A stretch of DNA of 34,114 nt. It comes from a virus. Where the stretch lies: positions 1-34,114 of IMG/VR virus record IMGVR_UViG_3300037847_002005; one strand, given 5' to 3'. Shown here one piece after another: positions 5,859-13,005 of this stretch. The notes under the pieces are model-generated. The model did not search any database. It worked only from the letters and a program-made list of their open reading frames with translations, and was not told the DNA's origin. The position numbers and the translations under genes were made by a program. How positions within the stretch are numbered: position 1 is the stretch's first letter; the number at the start of each line of letters is the position of its first letter.

Positions 5859-6119
5859 TTATAAAGGTGTGACATCTTGTTCCTCCCAGTATTCATCACT
5901 ACGATCATAAGGGTGTCTAGGTTTACTAGAGTCACCTTGCTTAAAATCAAAAGTGCGTTGTTCTCTGTCCTTTACATAAAACGACTGTATGAACCTGAGT
6001 GCATCTTCCATGTTGTTAGCAACATGTCTGCGTGGTCCAGTTTCTTGTGGTCTAAAATAACGCACAAGAAAAAAATTATTGAAATCATATATTTCAAAAT
6101 TAGGCTTCAATCTTTTCAT
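5859..6119 (-). CDS. Unknown 86-residue protein
   Basis: The start at 6119 (MKRLKPNFEIY) follows GGAGGAAGG; a longer in-frame reading would overlap most of the upstream gene. Residues 8-35 look like strands (F-E-I-Y-D-F-N-N-F-F-L-V-R-Y), then a helix, then a polar acidic tail. It overlaps the 163-residue gene by 20 bases. No family recognised. Confidence 0.66.
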   Translation of the reverse strand: MKRLKPNFEIYDFNNFFLVRYFRPQETGPRRHVANNMEDALRFIQSFYVKDREQRTFDFKQGDSSKPRHPYDRSDEYWEEQDVTPL

Positions 6120-6591
6120 AATATCCTTCCTCCATAAAGAATGGTCGTGGTCGCTTTGTCCATTTAGCGAAACGACTTTTTTCATAATAATAATATTTAC
6201 GATAAGCCTGAATAACATCAGGATCTTTGTACTGATCGGGCATAGCTTGTGGTTGCTCTGTAAGATCTCCCGGAGGTAAATCATTCCAACATTGACAAGC
6301 AATATCCATTAATACTTCTTGGCAAGCATGCCTACGACCATACCGATATTCATATTCTACACACAGAGCCATACCAAACCACCAGAGCCAAGAAAAGTTA
6401 CGTCTGTTCATACCACCCCAAAGAGTGCAAGGATGTCCGGCATGAACGGGAGCATAAGGTGGATTGAGTCCTATCTTATGTGATATAGTACAAACCATCT
6501 GCGTAGTTTCCAATGGCATTTTGACAATGTGTTTATCACAATGATACTGAACACATTTGTCCATGTTACTATCTAACATAAATATATTCAT
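6100..6591 (-). CDS. Conserved phage protein of unknown function (163 residues)
   Basis: The start at 6591 follows AAAGGGGCAAAA and overlaps the previous stop. The N-terminal pattern N-I-F-M-L-D followed by Y-H-C-D-K-H-I-V-K-M-P-L-E-T-T-Q-M, the middle W-W-F-G-M-A-L-C-x-E-Y-x-Y-R-Y-G-R, and the later Q-A-M-P-D-x-Y-K and F-A-K-W-T-K match a family of hypothetical proteins I recall from T4-like cyanophages and other marine phages. That family is sometimes labelled a pyrimidine-dimer glycosylase, a label I cannot confirm. The many invariant His, Cys, Asp and Lys residues suggest an enzyme or a metal site. No partner is evident from its neighbours. Confidence 0.75.
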   Translation of the reverse strand: MNIFMLDSNMDKCVQYHCDKHIVKMPLETTQMVCTISHKIGLNPPYAPVHAGHPCTLWGGMNRRNFSWLWWFGMALCVEYEYRYGRRHACQEVLMDIACQCWNDLPPGDLTEQPQAMPDQYKDPDVIQAYRKYYYYEKSRFAKWTKRPRPFFMEEGYYEKIEA

Positions 6592-6758
6592 TTTTGCCCC
6601 TTTCTAAGTTTTTCCATTAATTTAAAATGTCCAACGAGACAATTTAGACCTTCGCAAATACCACGATGTTCTGCTTTAGTATGACTATCGTTAACCCAAG
6701 AAATATCAGATTTAATTGCATCTGCTACTTTTATTAATTCTTTAACAGTAATCTTCAT
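6588..6758 (-). CDS. Small unknown protein (56 residues)
   Basis: This short frame fills the gap between two coupled genes. Its ATG (6758) overlaps the upstream stop as ATGA and its TGA overlaps the downstream ATG at 6591. The product begins MKITVKELIKVADAIK and continues through HRGICEGLNC to FKLMEKLRKGQK. It is helical and basic at the C-terminus. Perfect stop-start overlaps on both sides are good evidence that it is translated. Confidence 0.7.
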   Translation of the reverse strand: MKITVKELIKVADAIKSDISWVNDSHTKAEHRGICEGLNCLVGHFKLMEKLRKGQK

Positions 6759-6982
6759 AGCGTCACCGATATTGGTACGGCACGGTCAGGTGGTTGTGAT
6801 ACACCATAAAGCATAACACGAGCACCTTGTTCCCTGAGCTTGTCAGCTAACTGCTGAGCTTGGTAACCTTCATTTAAATTAAAGTAAGTCTTCTTATACT
6901 TACCTCTACCCAAAAACTCAGTCACACTATATTTTACAATGTGACTGCGTAAGTAGTCTTCATACTGTTCAACACCTGACAT
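6755..6982 (-). CDS. Unknown 75-residue protein
   Basis: The ATG at 6982 lies 1 base after the previous stop, with AAAGGT upstream. The sequence reads strand, helix, strand (KYKKTYFNLNEGYQAQQLADKLREQGARVMLYGV), a small ferredoxin-like or SPOR-like half. No named family. It is coupled to its neighbours on both sides. Confidence 0.66.
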   Translation of the reverse strand: MSGVEQYEDYLRSHIVKYSVTEFLGRGKYKKTYFNLNEGYQAQQLADKLREQGARVMLYGVSQPPDRAVPISVTL

Positions 6983-6983
6983 G

Positions 6984-7175
6984 TTACTTGACCTTTACTA
7001 TTTTAAATAAGTTAATAAAGTCTACCAAGTCAAGCTTGACTTTGCGATGAAAGGAATCATCTAAGTACTCACTATATAAAAAGCTGTTAGCATCACTGGG
7101 CGACTTGAATGTTCTGTCAGCAAAGTGTGGCGTGTAAGCACTCATACTTTCATCTTTTAATTGTATTTTGTACAT
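6984..7175 (-). CDS. Unknown 63-residue protein, first gene of a small-gene operon
   Basis: Two adjacent ATGs at 7178 and 7175 follow AAAAGGAGG; the second gives better spacing. The protein is basic at the C-terminus (LVDFINLFKIVKVK) and has a YSEYLDDSFHRKVKLDL segment. No family recognised. It heads the coupled string 7175 to 5859, behind a candidate promoter in the gap after the HD gene. Confidence 0.66.
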   Translation of the reverse strand: MYKIQLKDESMSAYTPHFADRTFKSPSDANSFLYSEYLDDSFHRKVKLDLVDFINLFKIVKVK

Positions 7176-7201
7176 CATAACCTCCTTTTGTTATAGTAAT
7201 A

Positions 7202-7229
7202 GTATTATACAATAGAGGGTCAGTGTAAA
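7202..7229 (-). promoter_or_regulatory. Candidate promoter for small-gene operon
   Basis: The minus strand has TTTACA (7224-7229), a 16-base gap and TAATAC (7202-7207), with an overlapping perfect TATAAT (7204-7209) at a shorter 14-base spacing. The spacing of the better -10 is not ideal. It lies just after the HD gene stop and before the start at 7175. Confidence 0.45.
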
Positions 7230-7240
7230 GCCCTATGTAG

Positions 7241-7762
7241 TCATAAGACTAAATTTAATTTTCTAAGTACTTGTTTTACTGGATTAAAATCAGGAAGCTG
7301 AGAGTAATTGTCCATAAGGTAATTCACACCAGTCTGCATAATAAGTTTCATGCGAGGGTTACTGTCGTTTAGTTTGTGGCAGTACATGACTAGCTCCAAC
7401 ATATCTGCCATCTTTAACCTATTGAGTTCACGGTCGGTAAGCACAAAATCTATATCAAGATCCTTCATTACTTTTTGTTCTGCTTTTTTAAATACTTTTT
7501 GCACATCAGGATATGACCATTTTGCTGTCGCAGGAATATCACCAAGAATTATTTCTGGTACATCATGGTAAAGGGCTGATAGTAATAAATTCTTAGAACA
7601 ATTATCCCACAACTGGTCAAGTAAAACTACAACTGCATATGAATGAGCACCCACTGTTTGCCTTAATCCGCCAAGTGGTACAGTGTGATATCTATTAATA
7701 AATTGTGCGTCATAAATAGTTTCTAACTTTTCGTAGTTAATTTGGTTGCTCGCTGTGTCCAC
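7241..7762 (-). CDS. HD-domain nucleotide phosphohydrolase (YfbR/DatZ-like)
   Basis: This 173-residue protein starts at a GTG (7762) with GGGGG 7 bases upstream and overlaps the polymerase stop by 26 bases. It has the full HD set: His40 in G-A-H-S-Y, His66-Asp67 in L-Y-H-D-V-P-E, Glu70, Asp75 and Asp120 in K-M-A-D-M-L-E. The length and residue positions match bacterial YfbR 5'-deoxynucleotidase and the phage dATPase DatZ, which remove dNMPs or a dNTP from the pool. Next to DNA polymerase and the modification block, it may clear the normal competitor nucleotide or recycle monophosphates. No PurZ or MazZ gene is present, so a 2-aminoadenine pathway is not supported. The substrate is unproven. 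Confidence 0.8.
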   Translation of the reverse strand: MDTASNQINYEKLETIYDAQFINRYHTVPLGGLRQTVGAHSYAVVVLLDQLWDNCSKNLLLSALYHDVPEIILGDIPATAKWSYPDVQKVFKKAEQKVMKDLDIDFVLTDRELNRLKMADMLELVMYCHKLNDSNPRMKLIMQTGVNYLMDNYSQLPDFNPVKQVLRKLNLVL

Positions 7763-9644
7763 TTTTTATCCCCCTTGTCCACGGTTTGTCGCTCAGTGTT
7801 TGTTTTGCTTGTCCCCAACTTGGACCAAGTTCCGCGTCTACCACGCTCGGTACTTCCAAGGACACGCAGTCCTGCATTATTTCTGTGATTACTTCGCATT
7901 CTTTTTCACTCCCTACACTAATATCTAACTCATCATGTACTTGTATCATTGGTACAATACCCTCTTTATGTAGGGCTACCATCGCTTGTTTTGTTTGATC
8001 AGCGGCAGATCCTTGTATAAGTTTGTTGAGTGCTTTATAAGTAAAGCATCTTTTAATCGCTGGACCATGTTCTGCATACGCATCTTCATAAGACATAGGT
8101 TTAAATGTTCCATACATGTTTGGCTCCCACTTATCAAACCTACACTTACGACCAAGTAATGTTCTTATTACACCTTTCTTACTTGCTTTATTCATAGCAA
8201 ATGTCGCTAACTCTTGCACGAAAGGAACTTTAGCGTGGTATTGAGCGAACAGTTCTTGTGCATCTTCATACTCTAAACCTAACTGCTCTGCTAATTTATT
8301 CTTGCCCATACCGTAGAACAGACCCAAGTTTATATCTTTTGCTTGCTTTCGTGGTACTCCTACAATATCTGCGGCGAGTTGATGAAAGTCAGTAAGTCTA
8401 TCTTTTTGATACTCAGCAACAAATTTTTGTGCTCCCGTAAAGTTCAACAATCCAGCGTAGTGAACAACGAGTCGTGGTTCTTGGCTACTATAATCAAATG
8501 CACCCCACAATGTATCTTCTTCAGGTAAAAACAAACTGCGTATCATAGGACCAATCTCAGCATTCCTTGCTGGAACTTGTTGTAAATTAGGATTAGTGTA
8601 ACTAAATCTACCAGTGACTGTGCCACCACCATCACTACGGAGGGGGTGTGCCTCAGCAAAGATACGACCATTATGTTGATGTTTAAGTATTGTATCAATA
8701 AAGGTTGTTCTAGCTTTATTAAGTTCTCTAGCTCTTACAACTGCACGAGGTAACTCATGTTCATGGTTAGCTAAAAAGTTTTTGGTGAAACTTGGAGCAT
8801 CAATCTTCTGTGTACGAGGGTAACGCAGTCCGACTTTATCAAATGCTTTCGCAATGGACTGAGCCGCCCAGATGTCAATGTCACTACCACCTACAGAGTG
8901 TAACACTTCTTTCTCTTGTTTTTCTAACTGGACTTTGAGCTGTTCAGCTTTTTCTAAATCTACCCTTACACCTTGCTTCCGCATGGCTAACACAACTCTT
9001 AACACATTTGTTTCTAAATCAAATATATCTTGTATATCTTCTTTTTGCATTTCACTTTGGAATCGTTTCCACAACCTCAAAGTTAAACTTGCATCTTGTT
9101 CAGCGTAAGCACCTACAAAGTGAGCAGGAAGTTTCCACATCTCGCTTTTTGCGTTGACTCCAAACGACTGAGCGGCTTCATTTAATTCAGCTTCGTTCTT
9201 ACGCTCACTCAAGTAATCTCTGCCAAGAGCATTGAGGGCATAACTAAATCTGTTTTCATCAAGTAATGCACCCACAATCATAGTGTCAATAATCCTGCCT
9301 TTAACTTCTATACCTTCACGCCACAACCATCCAGCATCATACAAAGCATTGTGCATAATATAATCACGGTCAACACTACATAAATCTTTTACCCAAGCCA
9401 GAGTTTGTTTAGGGTCAAGGTTACCACCATTGAAGTGTCGTATAGGAAAGTACCATGAGTCAGATCCTGCTGATACTGCGACACCAATAACTTCGCCATC
9501 ACCTCTAGCCCAACCACTGCCGTGTGATAGTAAGTTAGGATCACGTGTTTCTAAATCTATCGCTACTTCTTTTGCGTGTGTTAAGTCTGGGTAGCCATCT
9601 GGCATAACCCACTCAGTCGGTGGCGTGAACAGAGGGAACTGCAT
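7737..9644 (-). CDS. polA: DNA polymerase family A with 3'-5' exonuclease
   Basis: A complete 635-residue phage replicative polymerase. The exonuclease domain has Exo I (Asp30, Glu32 in I-D-L-E-T), Exo II (H-N-A-L-Y-D, Asp103) and Exo III (Y-A-E-Q-D, Asp184). The polymerase domain has motif A (Asp384 in D-Y-S-S-Q-E-P-R), motif B (Arg432, Lys436, Leu440, Tyr444) and motif C (His570-Asp571-Glu572). There is no 5'-3' exonuclease domain. Leu440 aligns with E. coli Phe762, a position where marine-virus surveys link Leu to slower or temperate replication. It overlaps the zinc-ribbon gene by 32 bases and the HD gene by 26, so the genes are coupled. It must copy templates carrying whatever base the modification block makes. 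Confidence 0.96.
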   Translation of the reverse strand: MQFPLFTPPTEWVMPDGYPDLTHAKEVAIDLETRDPNLLSHGSGWARGDGEVIGVAVSAGSDSWYFPIRHFNGGNLDPKQTLAWVKDLCSVDRDYIMHNALYDAGWLWREGIEVKGRIIDTMIVGALLDENRFSYALNALGRDYLSERKNEAELNEAAQSFGVNAKSEMWKLPAHFVGAYAEQDASLTLRLWKRFQSEMQKEDIQDIFDLETNVLRVVLAMRKQGVRVDLEKAEQLKVQLEKQEKEVLHSVGGSDIDIWAAQSIAKAFDKVGLRYPRTQKIDAPSFTKNFLANHEHELPRAVVRARELNKARTTFIDTILKHQHNGRIFAEAHPLRSDGGGTVTGRFSYTNPNLQQVPARNAEIGPMIRSLFLPEEDTLWGAFDYSSQEPRLVVHYAGLLNFTGAQKFVAEYQKDRLTDFHQLAADIVGVPRKQAKDINLGLFYGMGKNKLAEQLGLEYEDAQELFAQYHAKVPFVQELATFAMNKASKKGVIRTLLGRKCRFDKWEPNMYGTFKPMSYEDAYAEHGPAIKRCFTYKALNKLIQGSAADQTKQAMVALHKEGIVPMIQVHDELDISVGSEKECEVITEIMQDCVSLEVPSVVDAELGPSWGQAKQTLSDKPWTRGIKSGHSEQPN

Positions 9645-9789
9645 CTTTTATTACCTTTACTTTCATTGGAGTATTGCACTTCATACATATATTCCATTTG
9701 TTTTTTAATTTTCTCATAGTTGTTTCTATCCTTACATTACAACTTTCACAGTAAGCTATAGCTTTTGAGTCTAATGTTACTTTATTCAT
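9613..9789 (-). CDS. Small zinc-ribbon protein (58 residues)
   Basis: The start at 9789 (MNKVTLDSK) is the one with a ribosome binding site (AAAAGGTG); it overlaps the previous stop. The protein has two cysteine pairs, C-E-S-C (about residues 14-17) and C-M-K-C (35-38), spaced as in a treble-clef or zinc-ribbon fold, and a basic linker. It resembles the second small zinc-ribbon protein at 14041-14223 in layout. Its place between the DUF1599-like gene and polymerase suggests a nucleic-acid or protein adaptor for replication or base modification. That role is inferred from position. Confidence 0.7.
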   Translation of the reverse strand: MNKVTLDSKAIAYCESCNVRIETTMRKLKNKWNICMKCNTPMKVKVIKDAVPSVHATD

Positions 9790-10138
9790 TCGCACCTTTT
9801 GTTTGTATATGAGCATCTACTAATAATAGATAACGCCTTAAATCTCTAATGTCATCTATAATACCTTCAGGTCTAGTGTCTGTTTCAATAGCTTTAAATA
9901 TATCATAGCCATGTTCTTCTACTTGTTTTTCTAGCCTATCCCACTTACGAGCTAACATCATAAAAGCACCAATACCACCTCGTTTACGCCAACTGTCTCC
10001 GTATGATTGTTCTGATATATGTAATTGTTCAGTATCTTTTATAGCTAAATTCTGTACTTCATTAATAATTAAGCTATAATCTTCTCCAGGGATTATTTCC
10101 CCTTGTTTTTCAAGTTCTACATATTCTTTCTTGAGCAT
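9782..10138 (-). CDS. DUF1599-like (nucleotide modification associated domain 1) protein
   Basis: The start at 10138 (MLKKEYVELEK) follows GAGGAG; an ATG 5 codons earlier overlaps the thymidylate-synthase stop but lacks its own ribosome site. The 118-residue protein is all helical. Its core S-Y-G-D-S-W-R-K-R-G-G-I-G-A, then L-A-R-K-W-D-R-L-E, resembles the Y-G-x-x-W ... K-x-x-R-I-x-x-L pattern of DUF1599, named nucleotide modification associated domain 1 because it keeps turning up beside DNA-modification genes. An acidic helix pair (GIIDDIRDLRRYLLLVDAHI) closes the protein. The position directly after the dUMP-modifying enzyme fits. The family call is moderate and the biochemical role is unknown. 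Confidence 0.55.
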   Translation of the reverse strand: MLKKEYVELEKQGEIIPGEDYSLIINEVQNLAIKDTEQLHISEQSYGDSWRKRGGIGAFMMLARKWDRLEKQVEEHGYDIFKAIETDTRPEGIIDDIRDLRRYLLLVDAHIQTKGANE

Positions 10139-10149
10139 AGGTGTTCTCC

Positions 10150-11145
10150 TCATTTTAATTTGCTACTCCTTCTTTCTATCCATTCTTTACATGCTAAACG
10201 CCAATCATCTGATTGTATTTGTGATATAGCGTCCATACATTCCATCAACTCTTTTTGTTTCCACGCTTCCCATAATCTTAACATTGGGACAGCAACCTCT
10301 GTAAAAATATCGTTTTTAAACTTTCTGTTTATGCTTCCATCCATAAAGGCTTGTAACTCGTAGTCAAACATATCTTTGTTTGTTATCAAAGGTGTTTGGT
10401 ACTCAAACCCTCGTGCATCATATGAATCATAATCAGGGTGCATATTTAATAGTAGCTTCAATGTGTCATCATACGCATGTAAATTTTGTGTAAATTGAGT
10501 ATATGTTCCTACATCTACCCCAACCATCGTAGCGATATACTCTTGCAAGTAACTCATATGAACGGCATTTGCTCCACAGCACCCCCATATCAAGTCATTA
10601 CTTCTATTACATACCGTCATGTGTAGCTTTTTATCTCTTATTGTAAAATACACATGAGTATTACATGGTAAATCTTTCCTAGCATTATGTTCTAACAAAT
10701 CAGCATATGGATCCCACATAGCAAGAACAGAACGTCTGTCATTAGGTATGGATTTAAGTCTACCAATAATAGTTTGTAATTGATCCATTATAAAATGTCT
10801 ACGCCATCTGTGACCATAAGCACCATGTAGCCATTCACCGTCATCACTAAACTCACGCATGCGTTTATTAAAATATTCAATCCATTGTAAATCATTATTA
10901 CCATTTAGCATCCAGAGTGATTCCATAAAGTGAAAAACTGGATTAGCATCACGTTCAGGATAGTATATAACTCTTTCCATGGGCTTGTTATAAGTGATGG
11001 CAACTGGCATAGGAAACTCTTTTGCAGATCCGTTCCTAGTTTCAACTGTAACACCACTTTCTTTCAATGATTGTATTGTAAGGTAAAGAGCTTCAGCTAC
11101 ATTACCAACGACAAAGGTATGCACTCCGGATAGTTGTTTTAACAT
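10150..11145 (-). CDS. Thymidylate synthase homologue, possible dUMP hydroxymethylase
   Basis: The true start is the ATG at 11145 (MLKQLSGVHTF) behind AAAGGGGG; the longer reading runs through a hairpin. The 331-residue protein has the full thymidylate-synthase core: E-W-L-H-G-A-Y-G-H-R-W-R (104-115), the phosphate-binding D-R-R-S (136-139), catalytic Cys161 in P-C-N-T-H, R-S-N-D-L-I-W-G (181-188), Asn193 at the position that selects uracil over cytosine, and N-L-H-A-Y (221-225). It would methylate or hydroxymethylate dUMP. The sequence is far from bacterial ThyA (A-N-A-V-H instead of F-N-I-A-S). Its neighbours are base-hypermodification genes, so formation of 5-hydroxymethyl-dUMP is attractive. 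Sequence alone cannot separate the two reactions. Confidence 0.85.
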   Translation of the reverse strand: MLKQLSGVHTFVVGNVAEALYLTIQSLKESGVTVETRNGSAKEFPMPVAITYNKPMERVIYYPERDANPVFHFMESLWMLNGNNDLQWIEYFNKRMREFSDDGEWLHGAYGHRWRRHFIMDQLQTIIGRLKSIPNDRRSVLAMWDPYADLLEHNARKDLPCNTHVYFTIRDKKLHMTVCNRSNDLIWGCCGANAVHMSYLQEYIATMVGVDVGTYTQFTQNLHAYDDTLKLLLNMHPDYDSYDARGFEYQTPLITNKDMFDYELQAFMDGSINRKFKNDIFTEVAVPMLRLWEAWKQKELMECMDAISQIQSDDWRLACKEWIERRSSKLK

Positions 11146-11173
11146 TAGTCCCCCTTTCTTTGAGGTTGTATAA

Positions 11174-11188
11174 GCCCCCTCGAGGGGC
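11174..11188 (-). other. GC-rich palindromic hairpin between modification genes
   Basis: A perfect 12-bp palindrome (CCCCTCGAGGGG, 11176-11187) within a G-C-extended hairpin lies between the radical SAM stop and the thymidylate-synthase start. No T-run follows on the minus strand, so it is more likely an RNA processing or stability element, or a protein site, than a terminator. It stands out from the AT-rich surroundings. Confidence 0.6.
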
Positions 11189-11222
11189 GGAGCGTTGTGT
11201 TTTGCACCTAACCTACCTACCA

Positions 11223-12260
11223 CTAAATCAACTTGTCAGAGGGCAAGTTAATAAAGTCATAAACTGGCTTCACTGCTTTAGTATAACTATTACCACCACA
11301 CGCTTTATCAATAAAGTAATTAGTCGTCTTATCAGGTAATGGTAAGTCTTGCTTACCCATACGGTCAGGTAATAACCCATTACGGATAGTAGTATTATCA
11401 CAGCCATTGCATGGACCGAAGTCCCGTTGTCCGTGGTAGAGTTTTACCCTTGCAGAATAAAAAGCATCATTGTTCCATAAGTCATCTATTTTAGCATAAT
11501 CATTTACATTACCACATTTATAAATCCCGGTCCAGTCATTACAACAAACTGCTACATTACCGTCCCAACGAACACTTAACTCACGGAAAGGTTTTGCACA
11601 TCTTTTTCCTTGTTGTTTGTGGTTTAGTGGGAAAGCTGATCCTGCATGGTTACTGACTTGTGCGTGTGTTCCACTCGTCGCAATGGTAAGGTCAGCACCA
11701 ACTACAATAATTTTTTCATGAGGCTTTTTTCGTTTGTGAGGGTTGCCTTCTGGGTTTTGTGGATATTCTATAACTTTGTATGGACCATTATATTTTTCTT
11801 TTATTTTGTCTACTATCCTAATTCTTTCATAATTATCTAAAAATAATATATTAAGTCCAGCTTCCATAAGTTCGTTTACTTTTGTGTTGACATCACCAAG
11901 TAAACCACCACCATTACTTGTCATCATGATAGAGGCTTTTGGTAAACTTGTTCGTACAATATGAATAAATTCTTTATACTCAGGGTGCATGGTAGGTTCA
12001 CCGTGCATGGCAAACTCAAACCTAGGATTCCAGTTGCTGTTTTTGACTGTATTAATTATGGAGTATAAAGTTTCTTTACTCATAAACTTATACTCTTTTG
12101 AGTTTTTACCGTGAGTCCAACTTGGACCATCAGCACCATTATCACGAATCTGTTGTATACCACAGAAAGAACAAGCGAGGTTACAACCTTCAGTTAGCTC
12201 CACTTGGATTGAATTTGGGGCATCCTGCCTTAAACGCTCGTTGCCATTGTACTCTGACAT
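11223..12260 (-). CDS. Radical SAM enzyme with SPASM-like C-terminal cluster domain
   Basis: This 345-residue protein has the radical SAM [4Fe-4S] motif C-x3-C-x2-C at Cys26, Cys30 and Cys33, a G-E-P motif (87-89) for SAM binding, and a second cysteine-rich region (Cys221, Cys239, Cys240, Cys249, Cys284, Cys287) typical of SPASM auxiliary clusters. It would make a 5'-deoxyadenosyl radical to rearrange or oxidise a substrate in the cytoplasm. Radical SAM enzymes occur in known phage thymidine-hypermodification pathways, where they rearrange amino-acid-decorated thymines. Here it is sandwiched between the glycosyltransferase and the thymidylate-synthase homologue. The start at 12260 has GGAG 5 bases upstream although it lies 71 bases inside the glycosyltransferase gene. 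A peptide or sugar substrate is the alternative. Confidence 0.9.
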   Translation of the reverse strand: MSEYNGNERLRQDAPNSIQVELTEGCNLACSFCGIQQIRDNGADGPSWTHGKNSKEYKFMSKETLYSIINTVKNSNWNPRFEFAMHGEPTMHPEYKEFIHIVRTSLPKASIMMTSNGGGLLGDVNTKVNELMEAGLNILFLDNYERIRIVDKIKEKYNGPYKVIEYPQNPEGNPHKRKKPHEKIIVVGADLTIATSGTHAQVSNHAGSAFPLNHKQQGKRCAKPFRELSVRWDGNVAVCCNDWTGIYKCGNVNDYAKIDDLWNNDAFYSARVKLYHGQRDFGPCNGCDNTTIRNGLLPDRMGKQDLPLPDKTTNYFIDKACGGNSYTKAVKPVYDFINLPSDKLI

Positions 12261-13005
12261 CTACTCTCCTTTTCATATTATCCCAACCAGTTTTAGTTTC
12301 TTTTTCAACAACTTTAACAAAGTCAGGAAACAGTTCAGCTAACTTATGACTGGCTTTTTCTTGTAAGTCAGGGGTTCTATAATTACTACACCCTCCACTT
12401 TGTCCACTACCACCACGCTGATCCCATGTCCAATCAACTATAGTAGCATTAGGTTGACCTTTTGCAAATAACGATAATGTAACGTAGTAGTCTTCCATAA
12501 GTTCTACATCACTATAATACACTTCACGAATACTTAAATCATATGGTCTAATACCATGCACAGCGTTCATTCTCATACCGTACTTTGTTACGGCAGGAAA
12601 ATGCTTATCATTCATTTGGCGAGGACTTACACCCACATGAATGTAAGTATCTAACAAGTTACACATTCGTTGCCACAACTGTTCCATTTCTTCTTGTGTT
12701 GTCTTGCGTAGATTAGGTGCATCGTTACTTGCTCTTCTACCAAATATTAAGTCATCATCTAGCATAATAACTTTCTCAATGTCGTGATCAATTGCATGGT
12801 GCATGATAAAGTCACGCACCTTATTGATACCTTTAATGTCGCCCCTTGATAAACAGTTTCTACCATACTTCATATGGTATGCCATCTCATCTTCAGGGCA
12901 AACTAAACAAGCATTTGCTCTAGCCCAATCACCAATACTATTCCATGTTGTTTGTGTAGCTATCCTACCTCGTGTAGGAATATAAATTTTTATATTATCA
13001 TCCAT
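12190..13005 (-). CDS. Glycosyltransferase, GT-A fold, TET-associated (TAGT)-like
   Basis: A 271-residue protein with the features of a nucleotide-sugar glycosyltransferase. It starts K-I-Y-I-P-T-R-G-R (6-14), the first strand and sugar-nucleotide loop, and has the metal-binding triad Asp83-Asp84-Asp85 in M-L-D-D-D-L-I-F after a helix ending in R-D-F-I-M-H-H. A later E-V-Y-Y-S-D-V-E-L-M-E-D-Y region fits the acceptor side. This pattern matches the TAGT family described from phages that glycosylate oxidised or hydroxymethylated bases in DNA. It overlaps the upstream hypermodification gene by 8 bases (ATGGATGA) and the radical SAM gene by 71. The likely acceptor is 5-hydroxymethyluracil or a derivative in phage DNA; both acceptor and sugar are inferred. 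Confidence 0.78.
   Translation of the reverse strand: MDDNIKIYIPTRGRIATQTTWNSIGDWARANACLVCPEDEMAYHMKYGRNCLSRGDIKGINKVRDFIMHHAIDHDIEKVIMLDDDLIFGRRASNDAPNLRKTTQEEMEQLWQRMCNLLDTYIHVGVSPRQMNDKHFPAVTKYGMRMNAVHGIRPYDLSIREVYYSDVELMEDYYVTLSLFAKGQPNATIVDWTWDQRGGSGQSGGCSNYRTPDLQEKASHKLAELFPDFVKVVEKETKTGWDNMKRRVDVRVQWQRAFKAGCPKFNPSGAN

Noticed and set aside
7241-7762. 2-aminoadenine (Z-DNA) pathway
   Set aside because: Only a DatZ-like HD protein is present. No PurZ or MazZ homologue is visible, and the linked genes act on thymine.
11146-11223. N-terminal extension of the thymidylate-synthase homologue
   Set aside because: The upstream codons run through a GC-rich palindrome. The family's conserved start and the AAAGGGGG ribosome site both point to the ATG at 11145.
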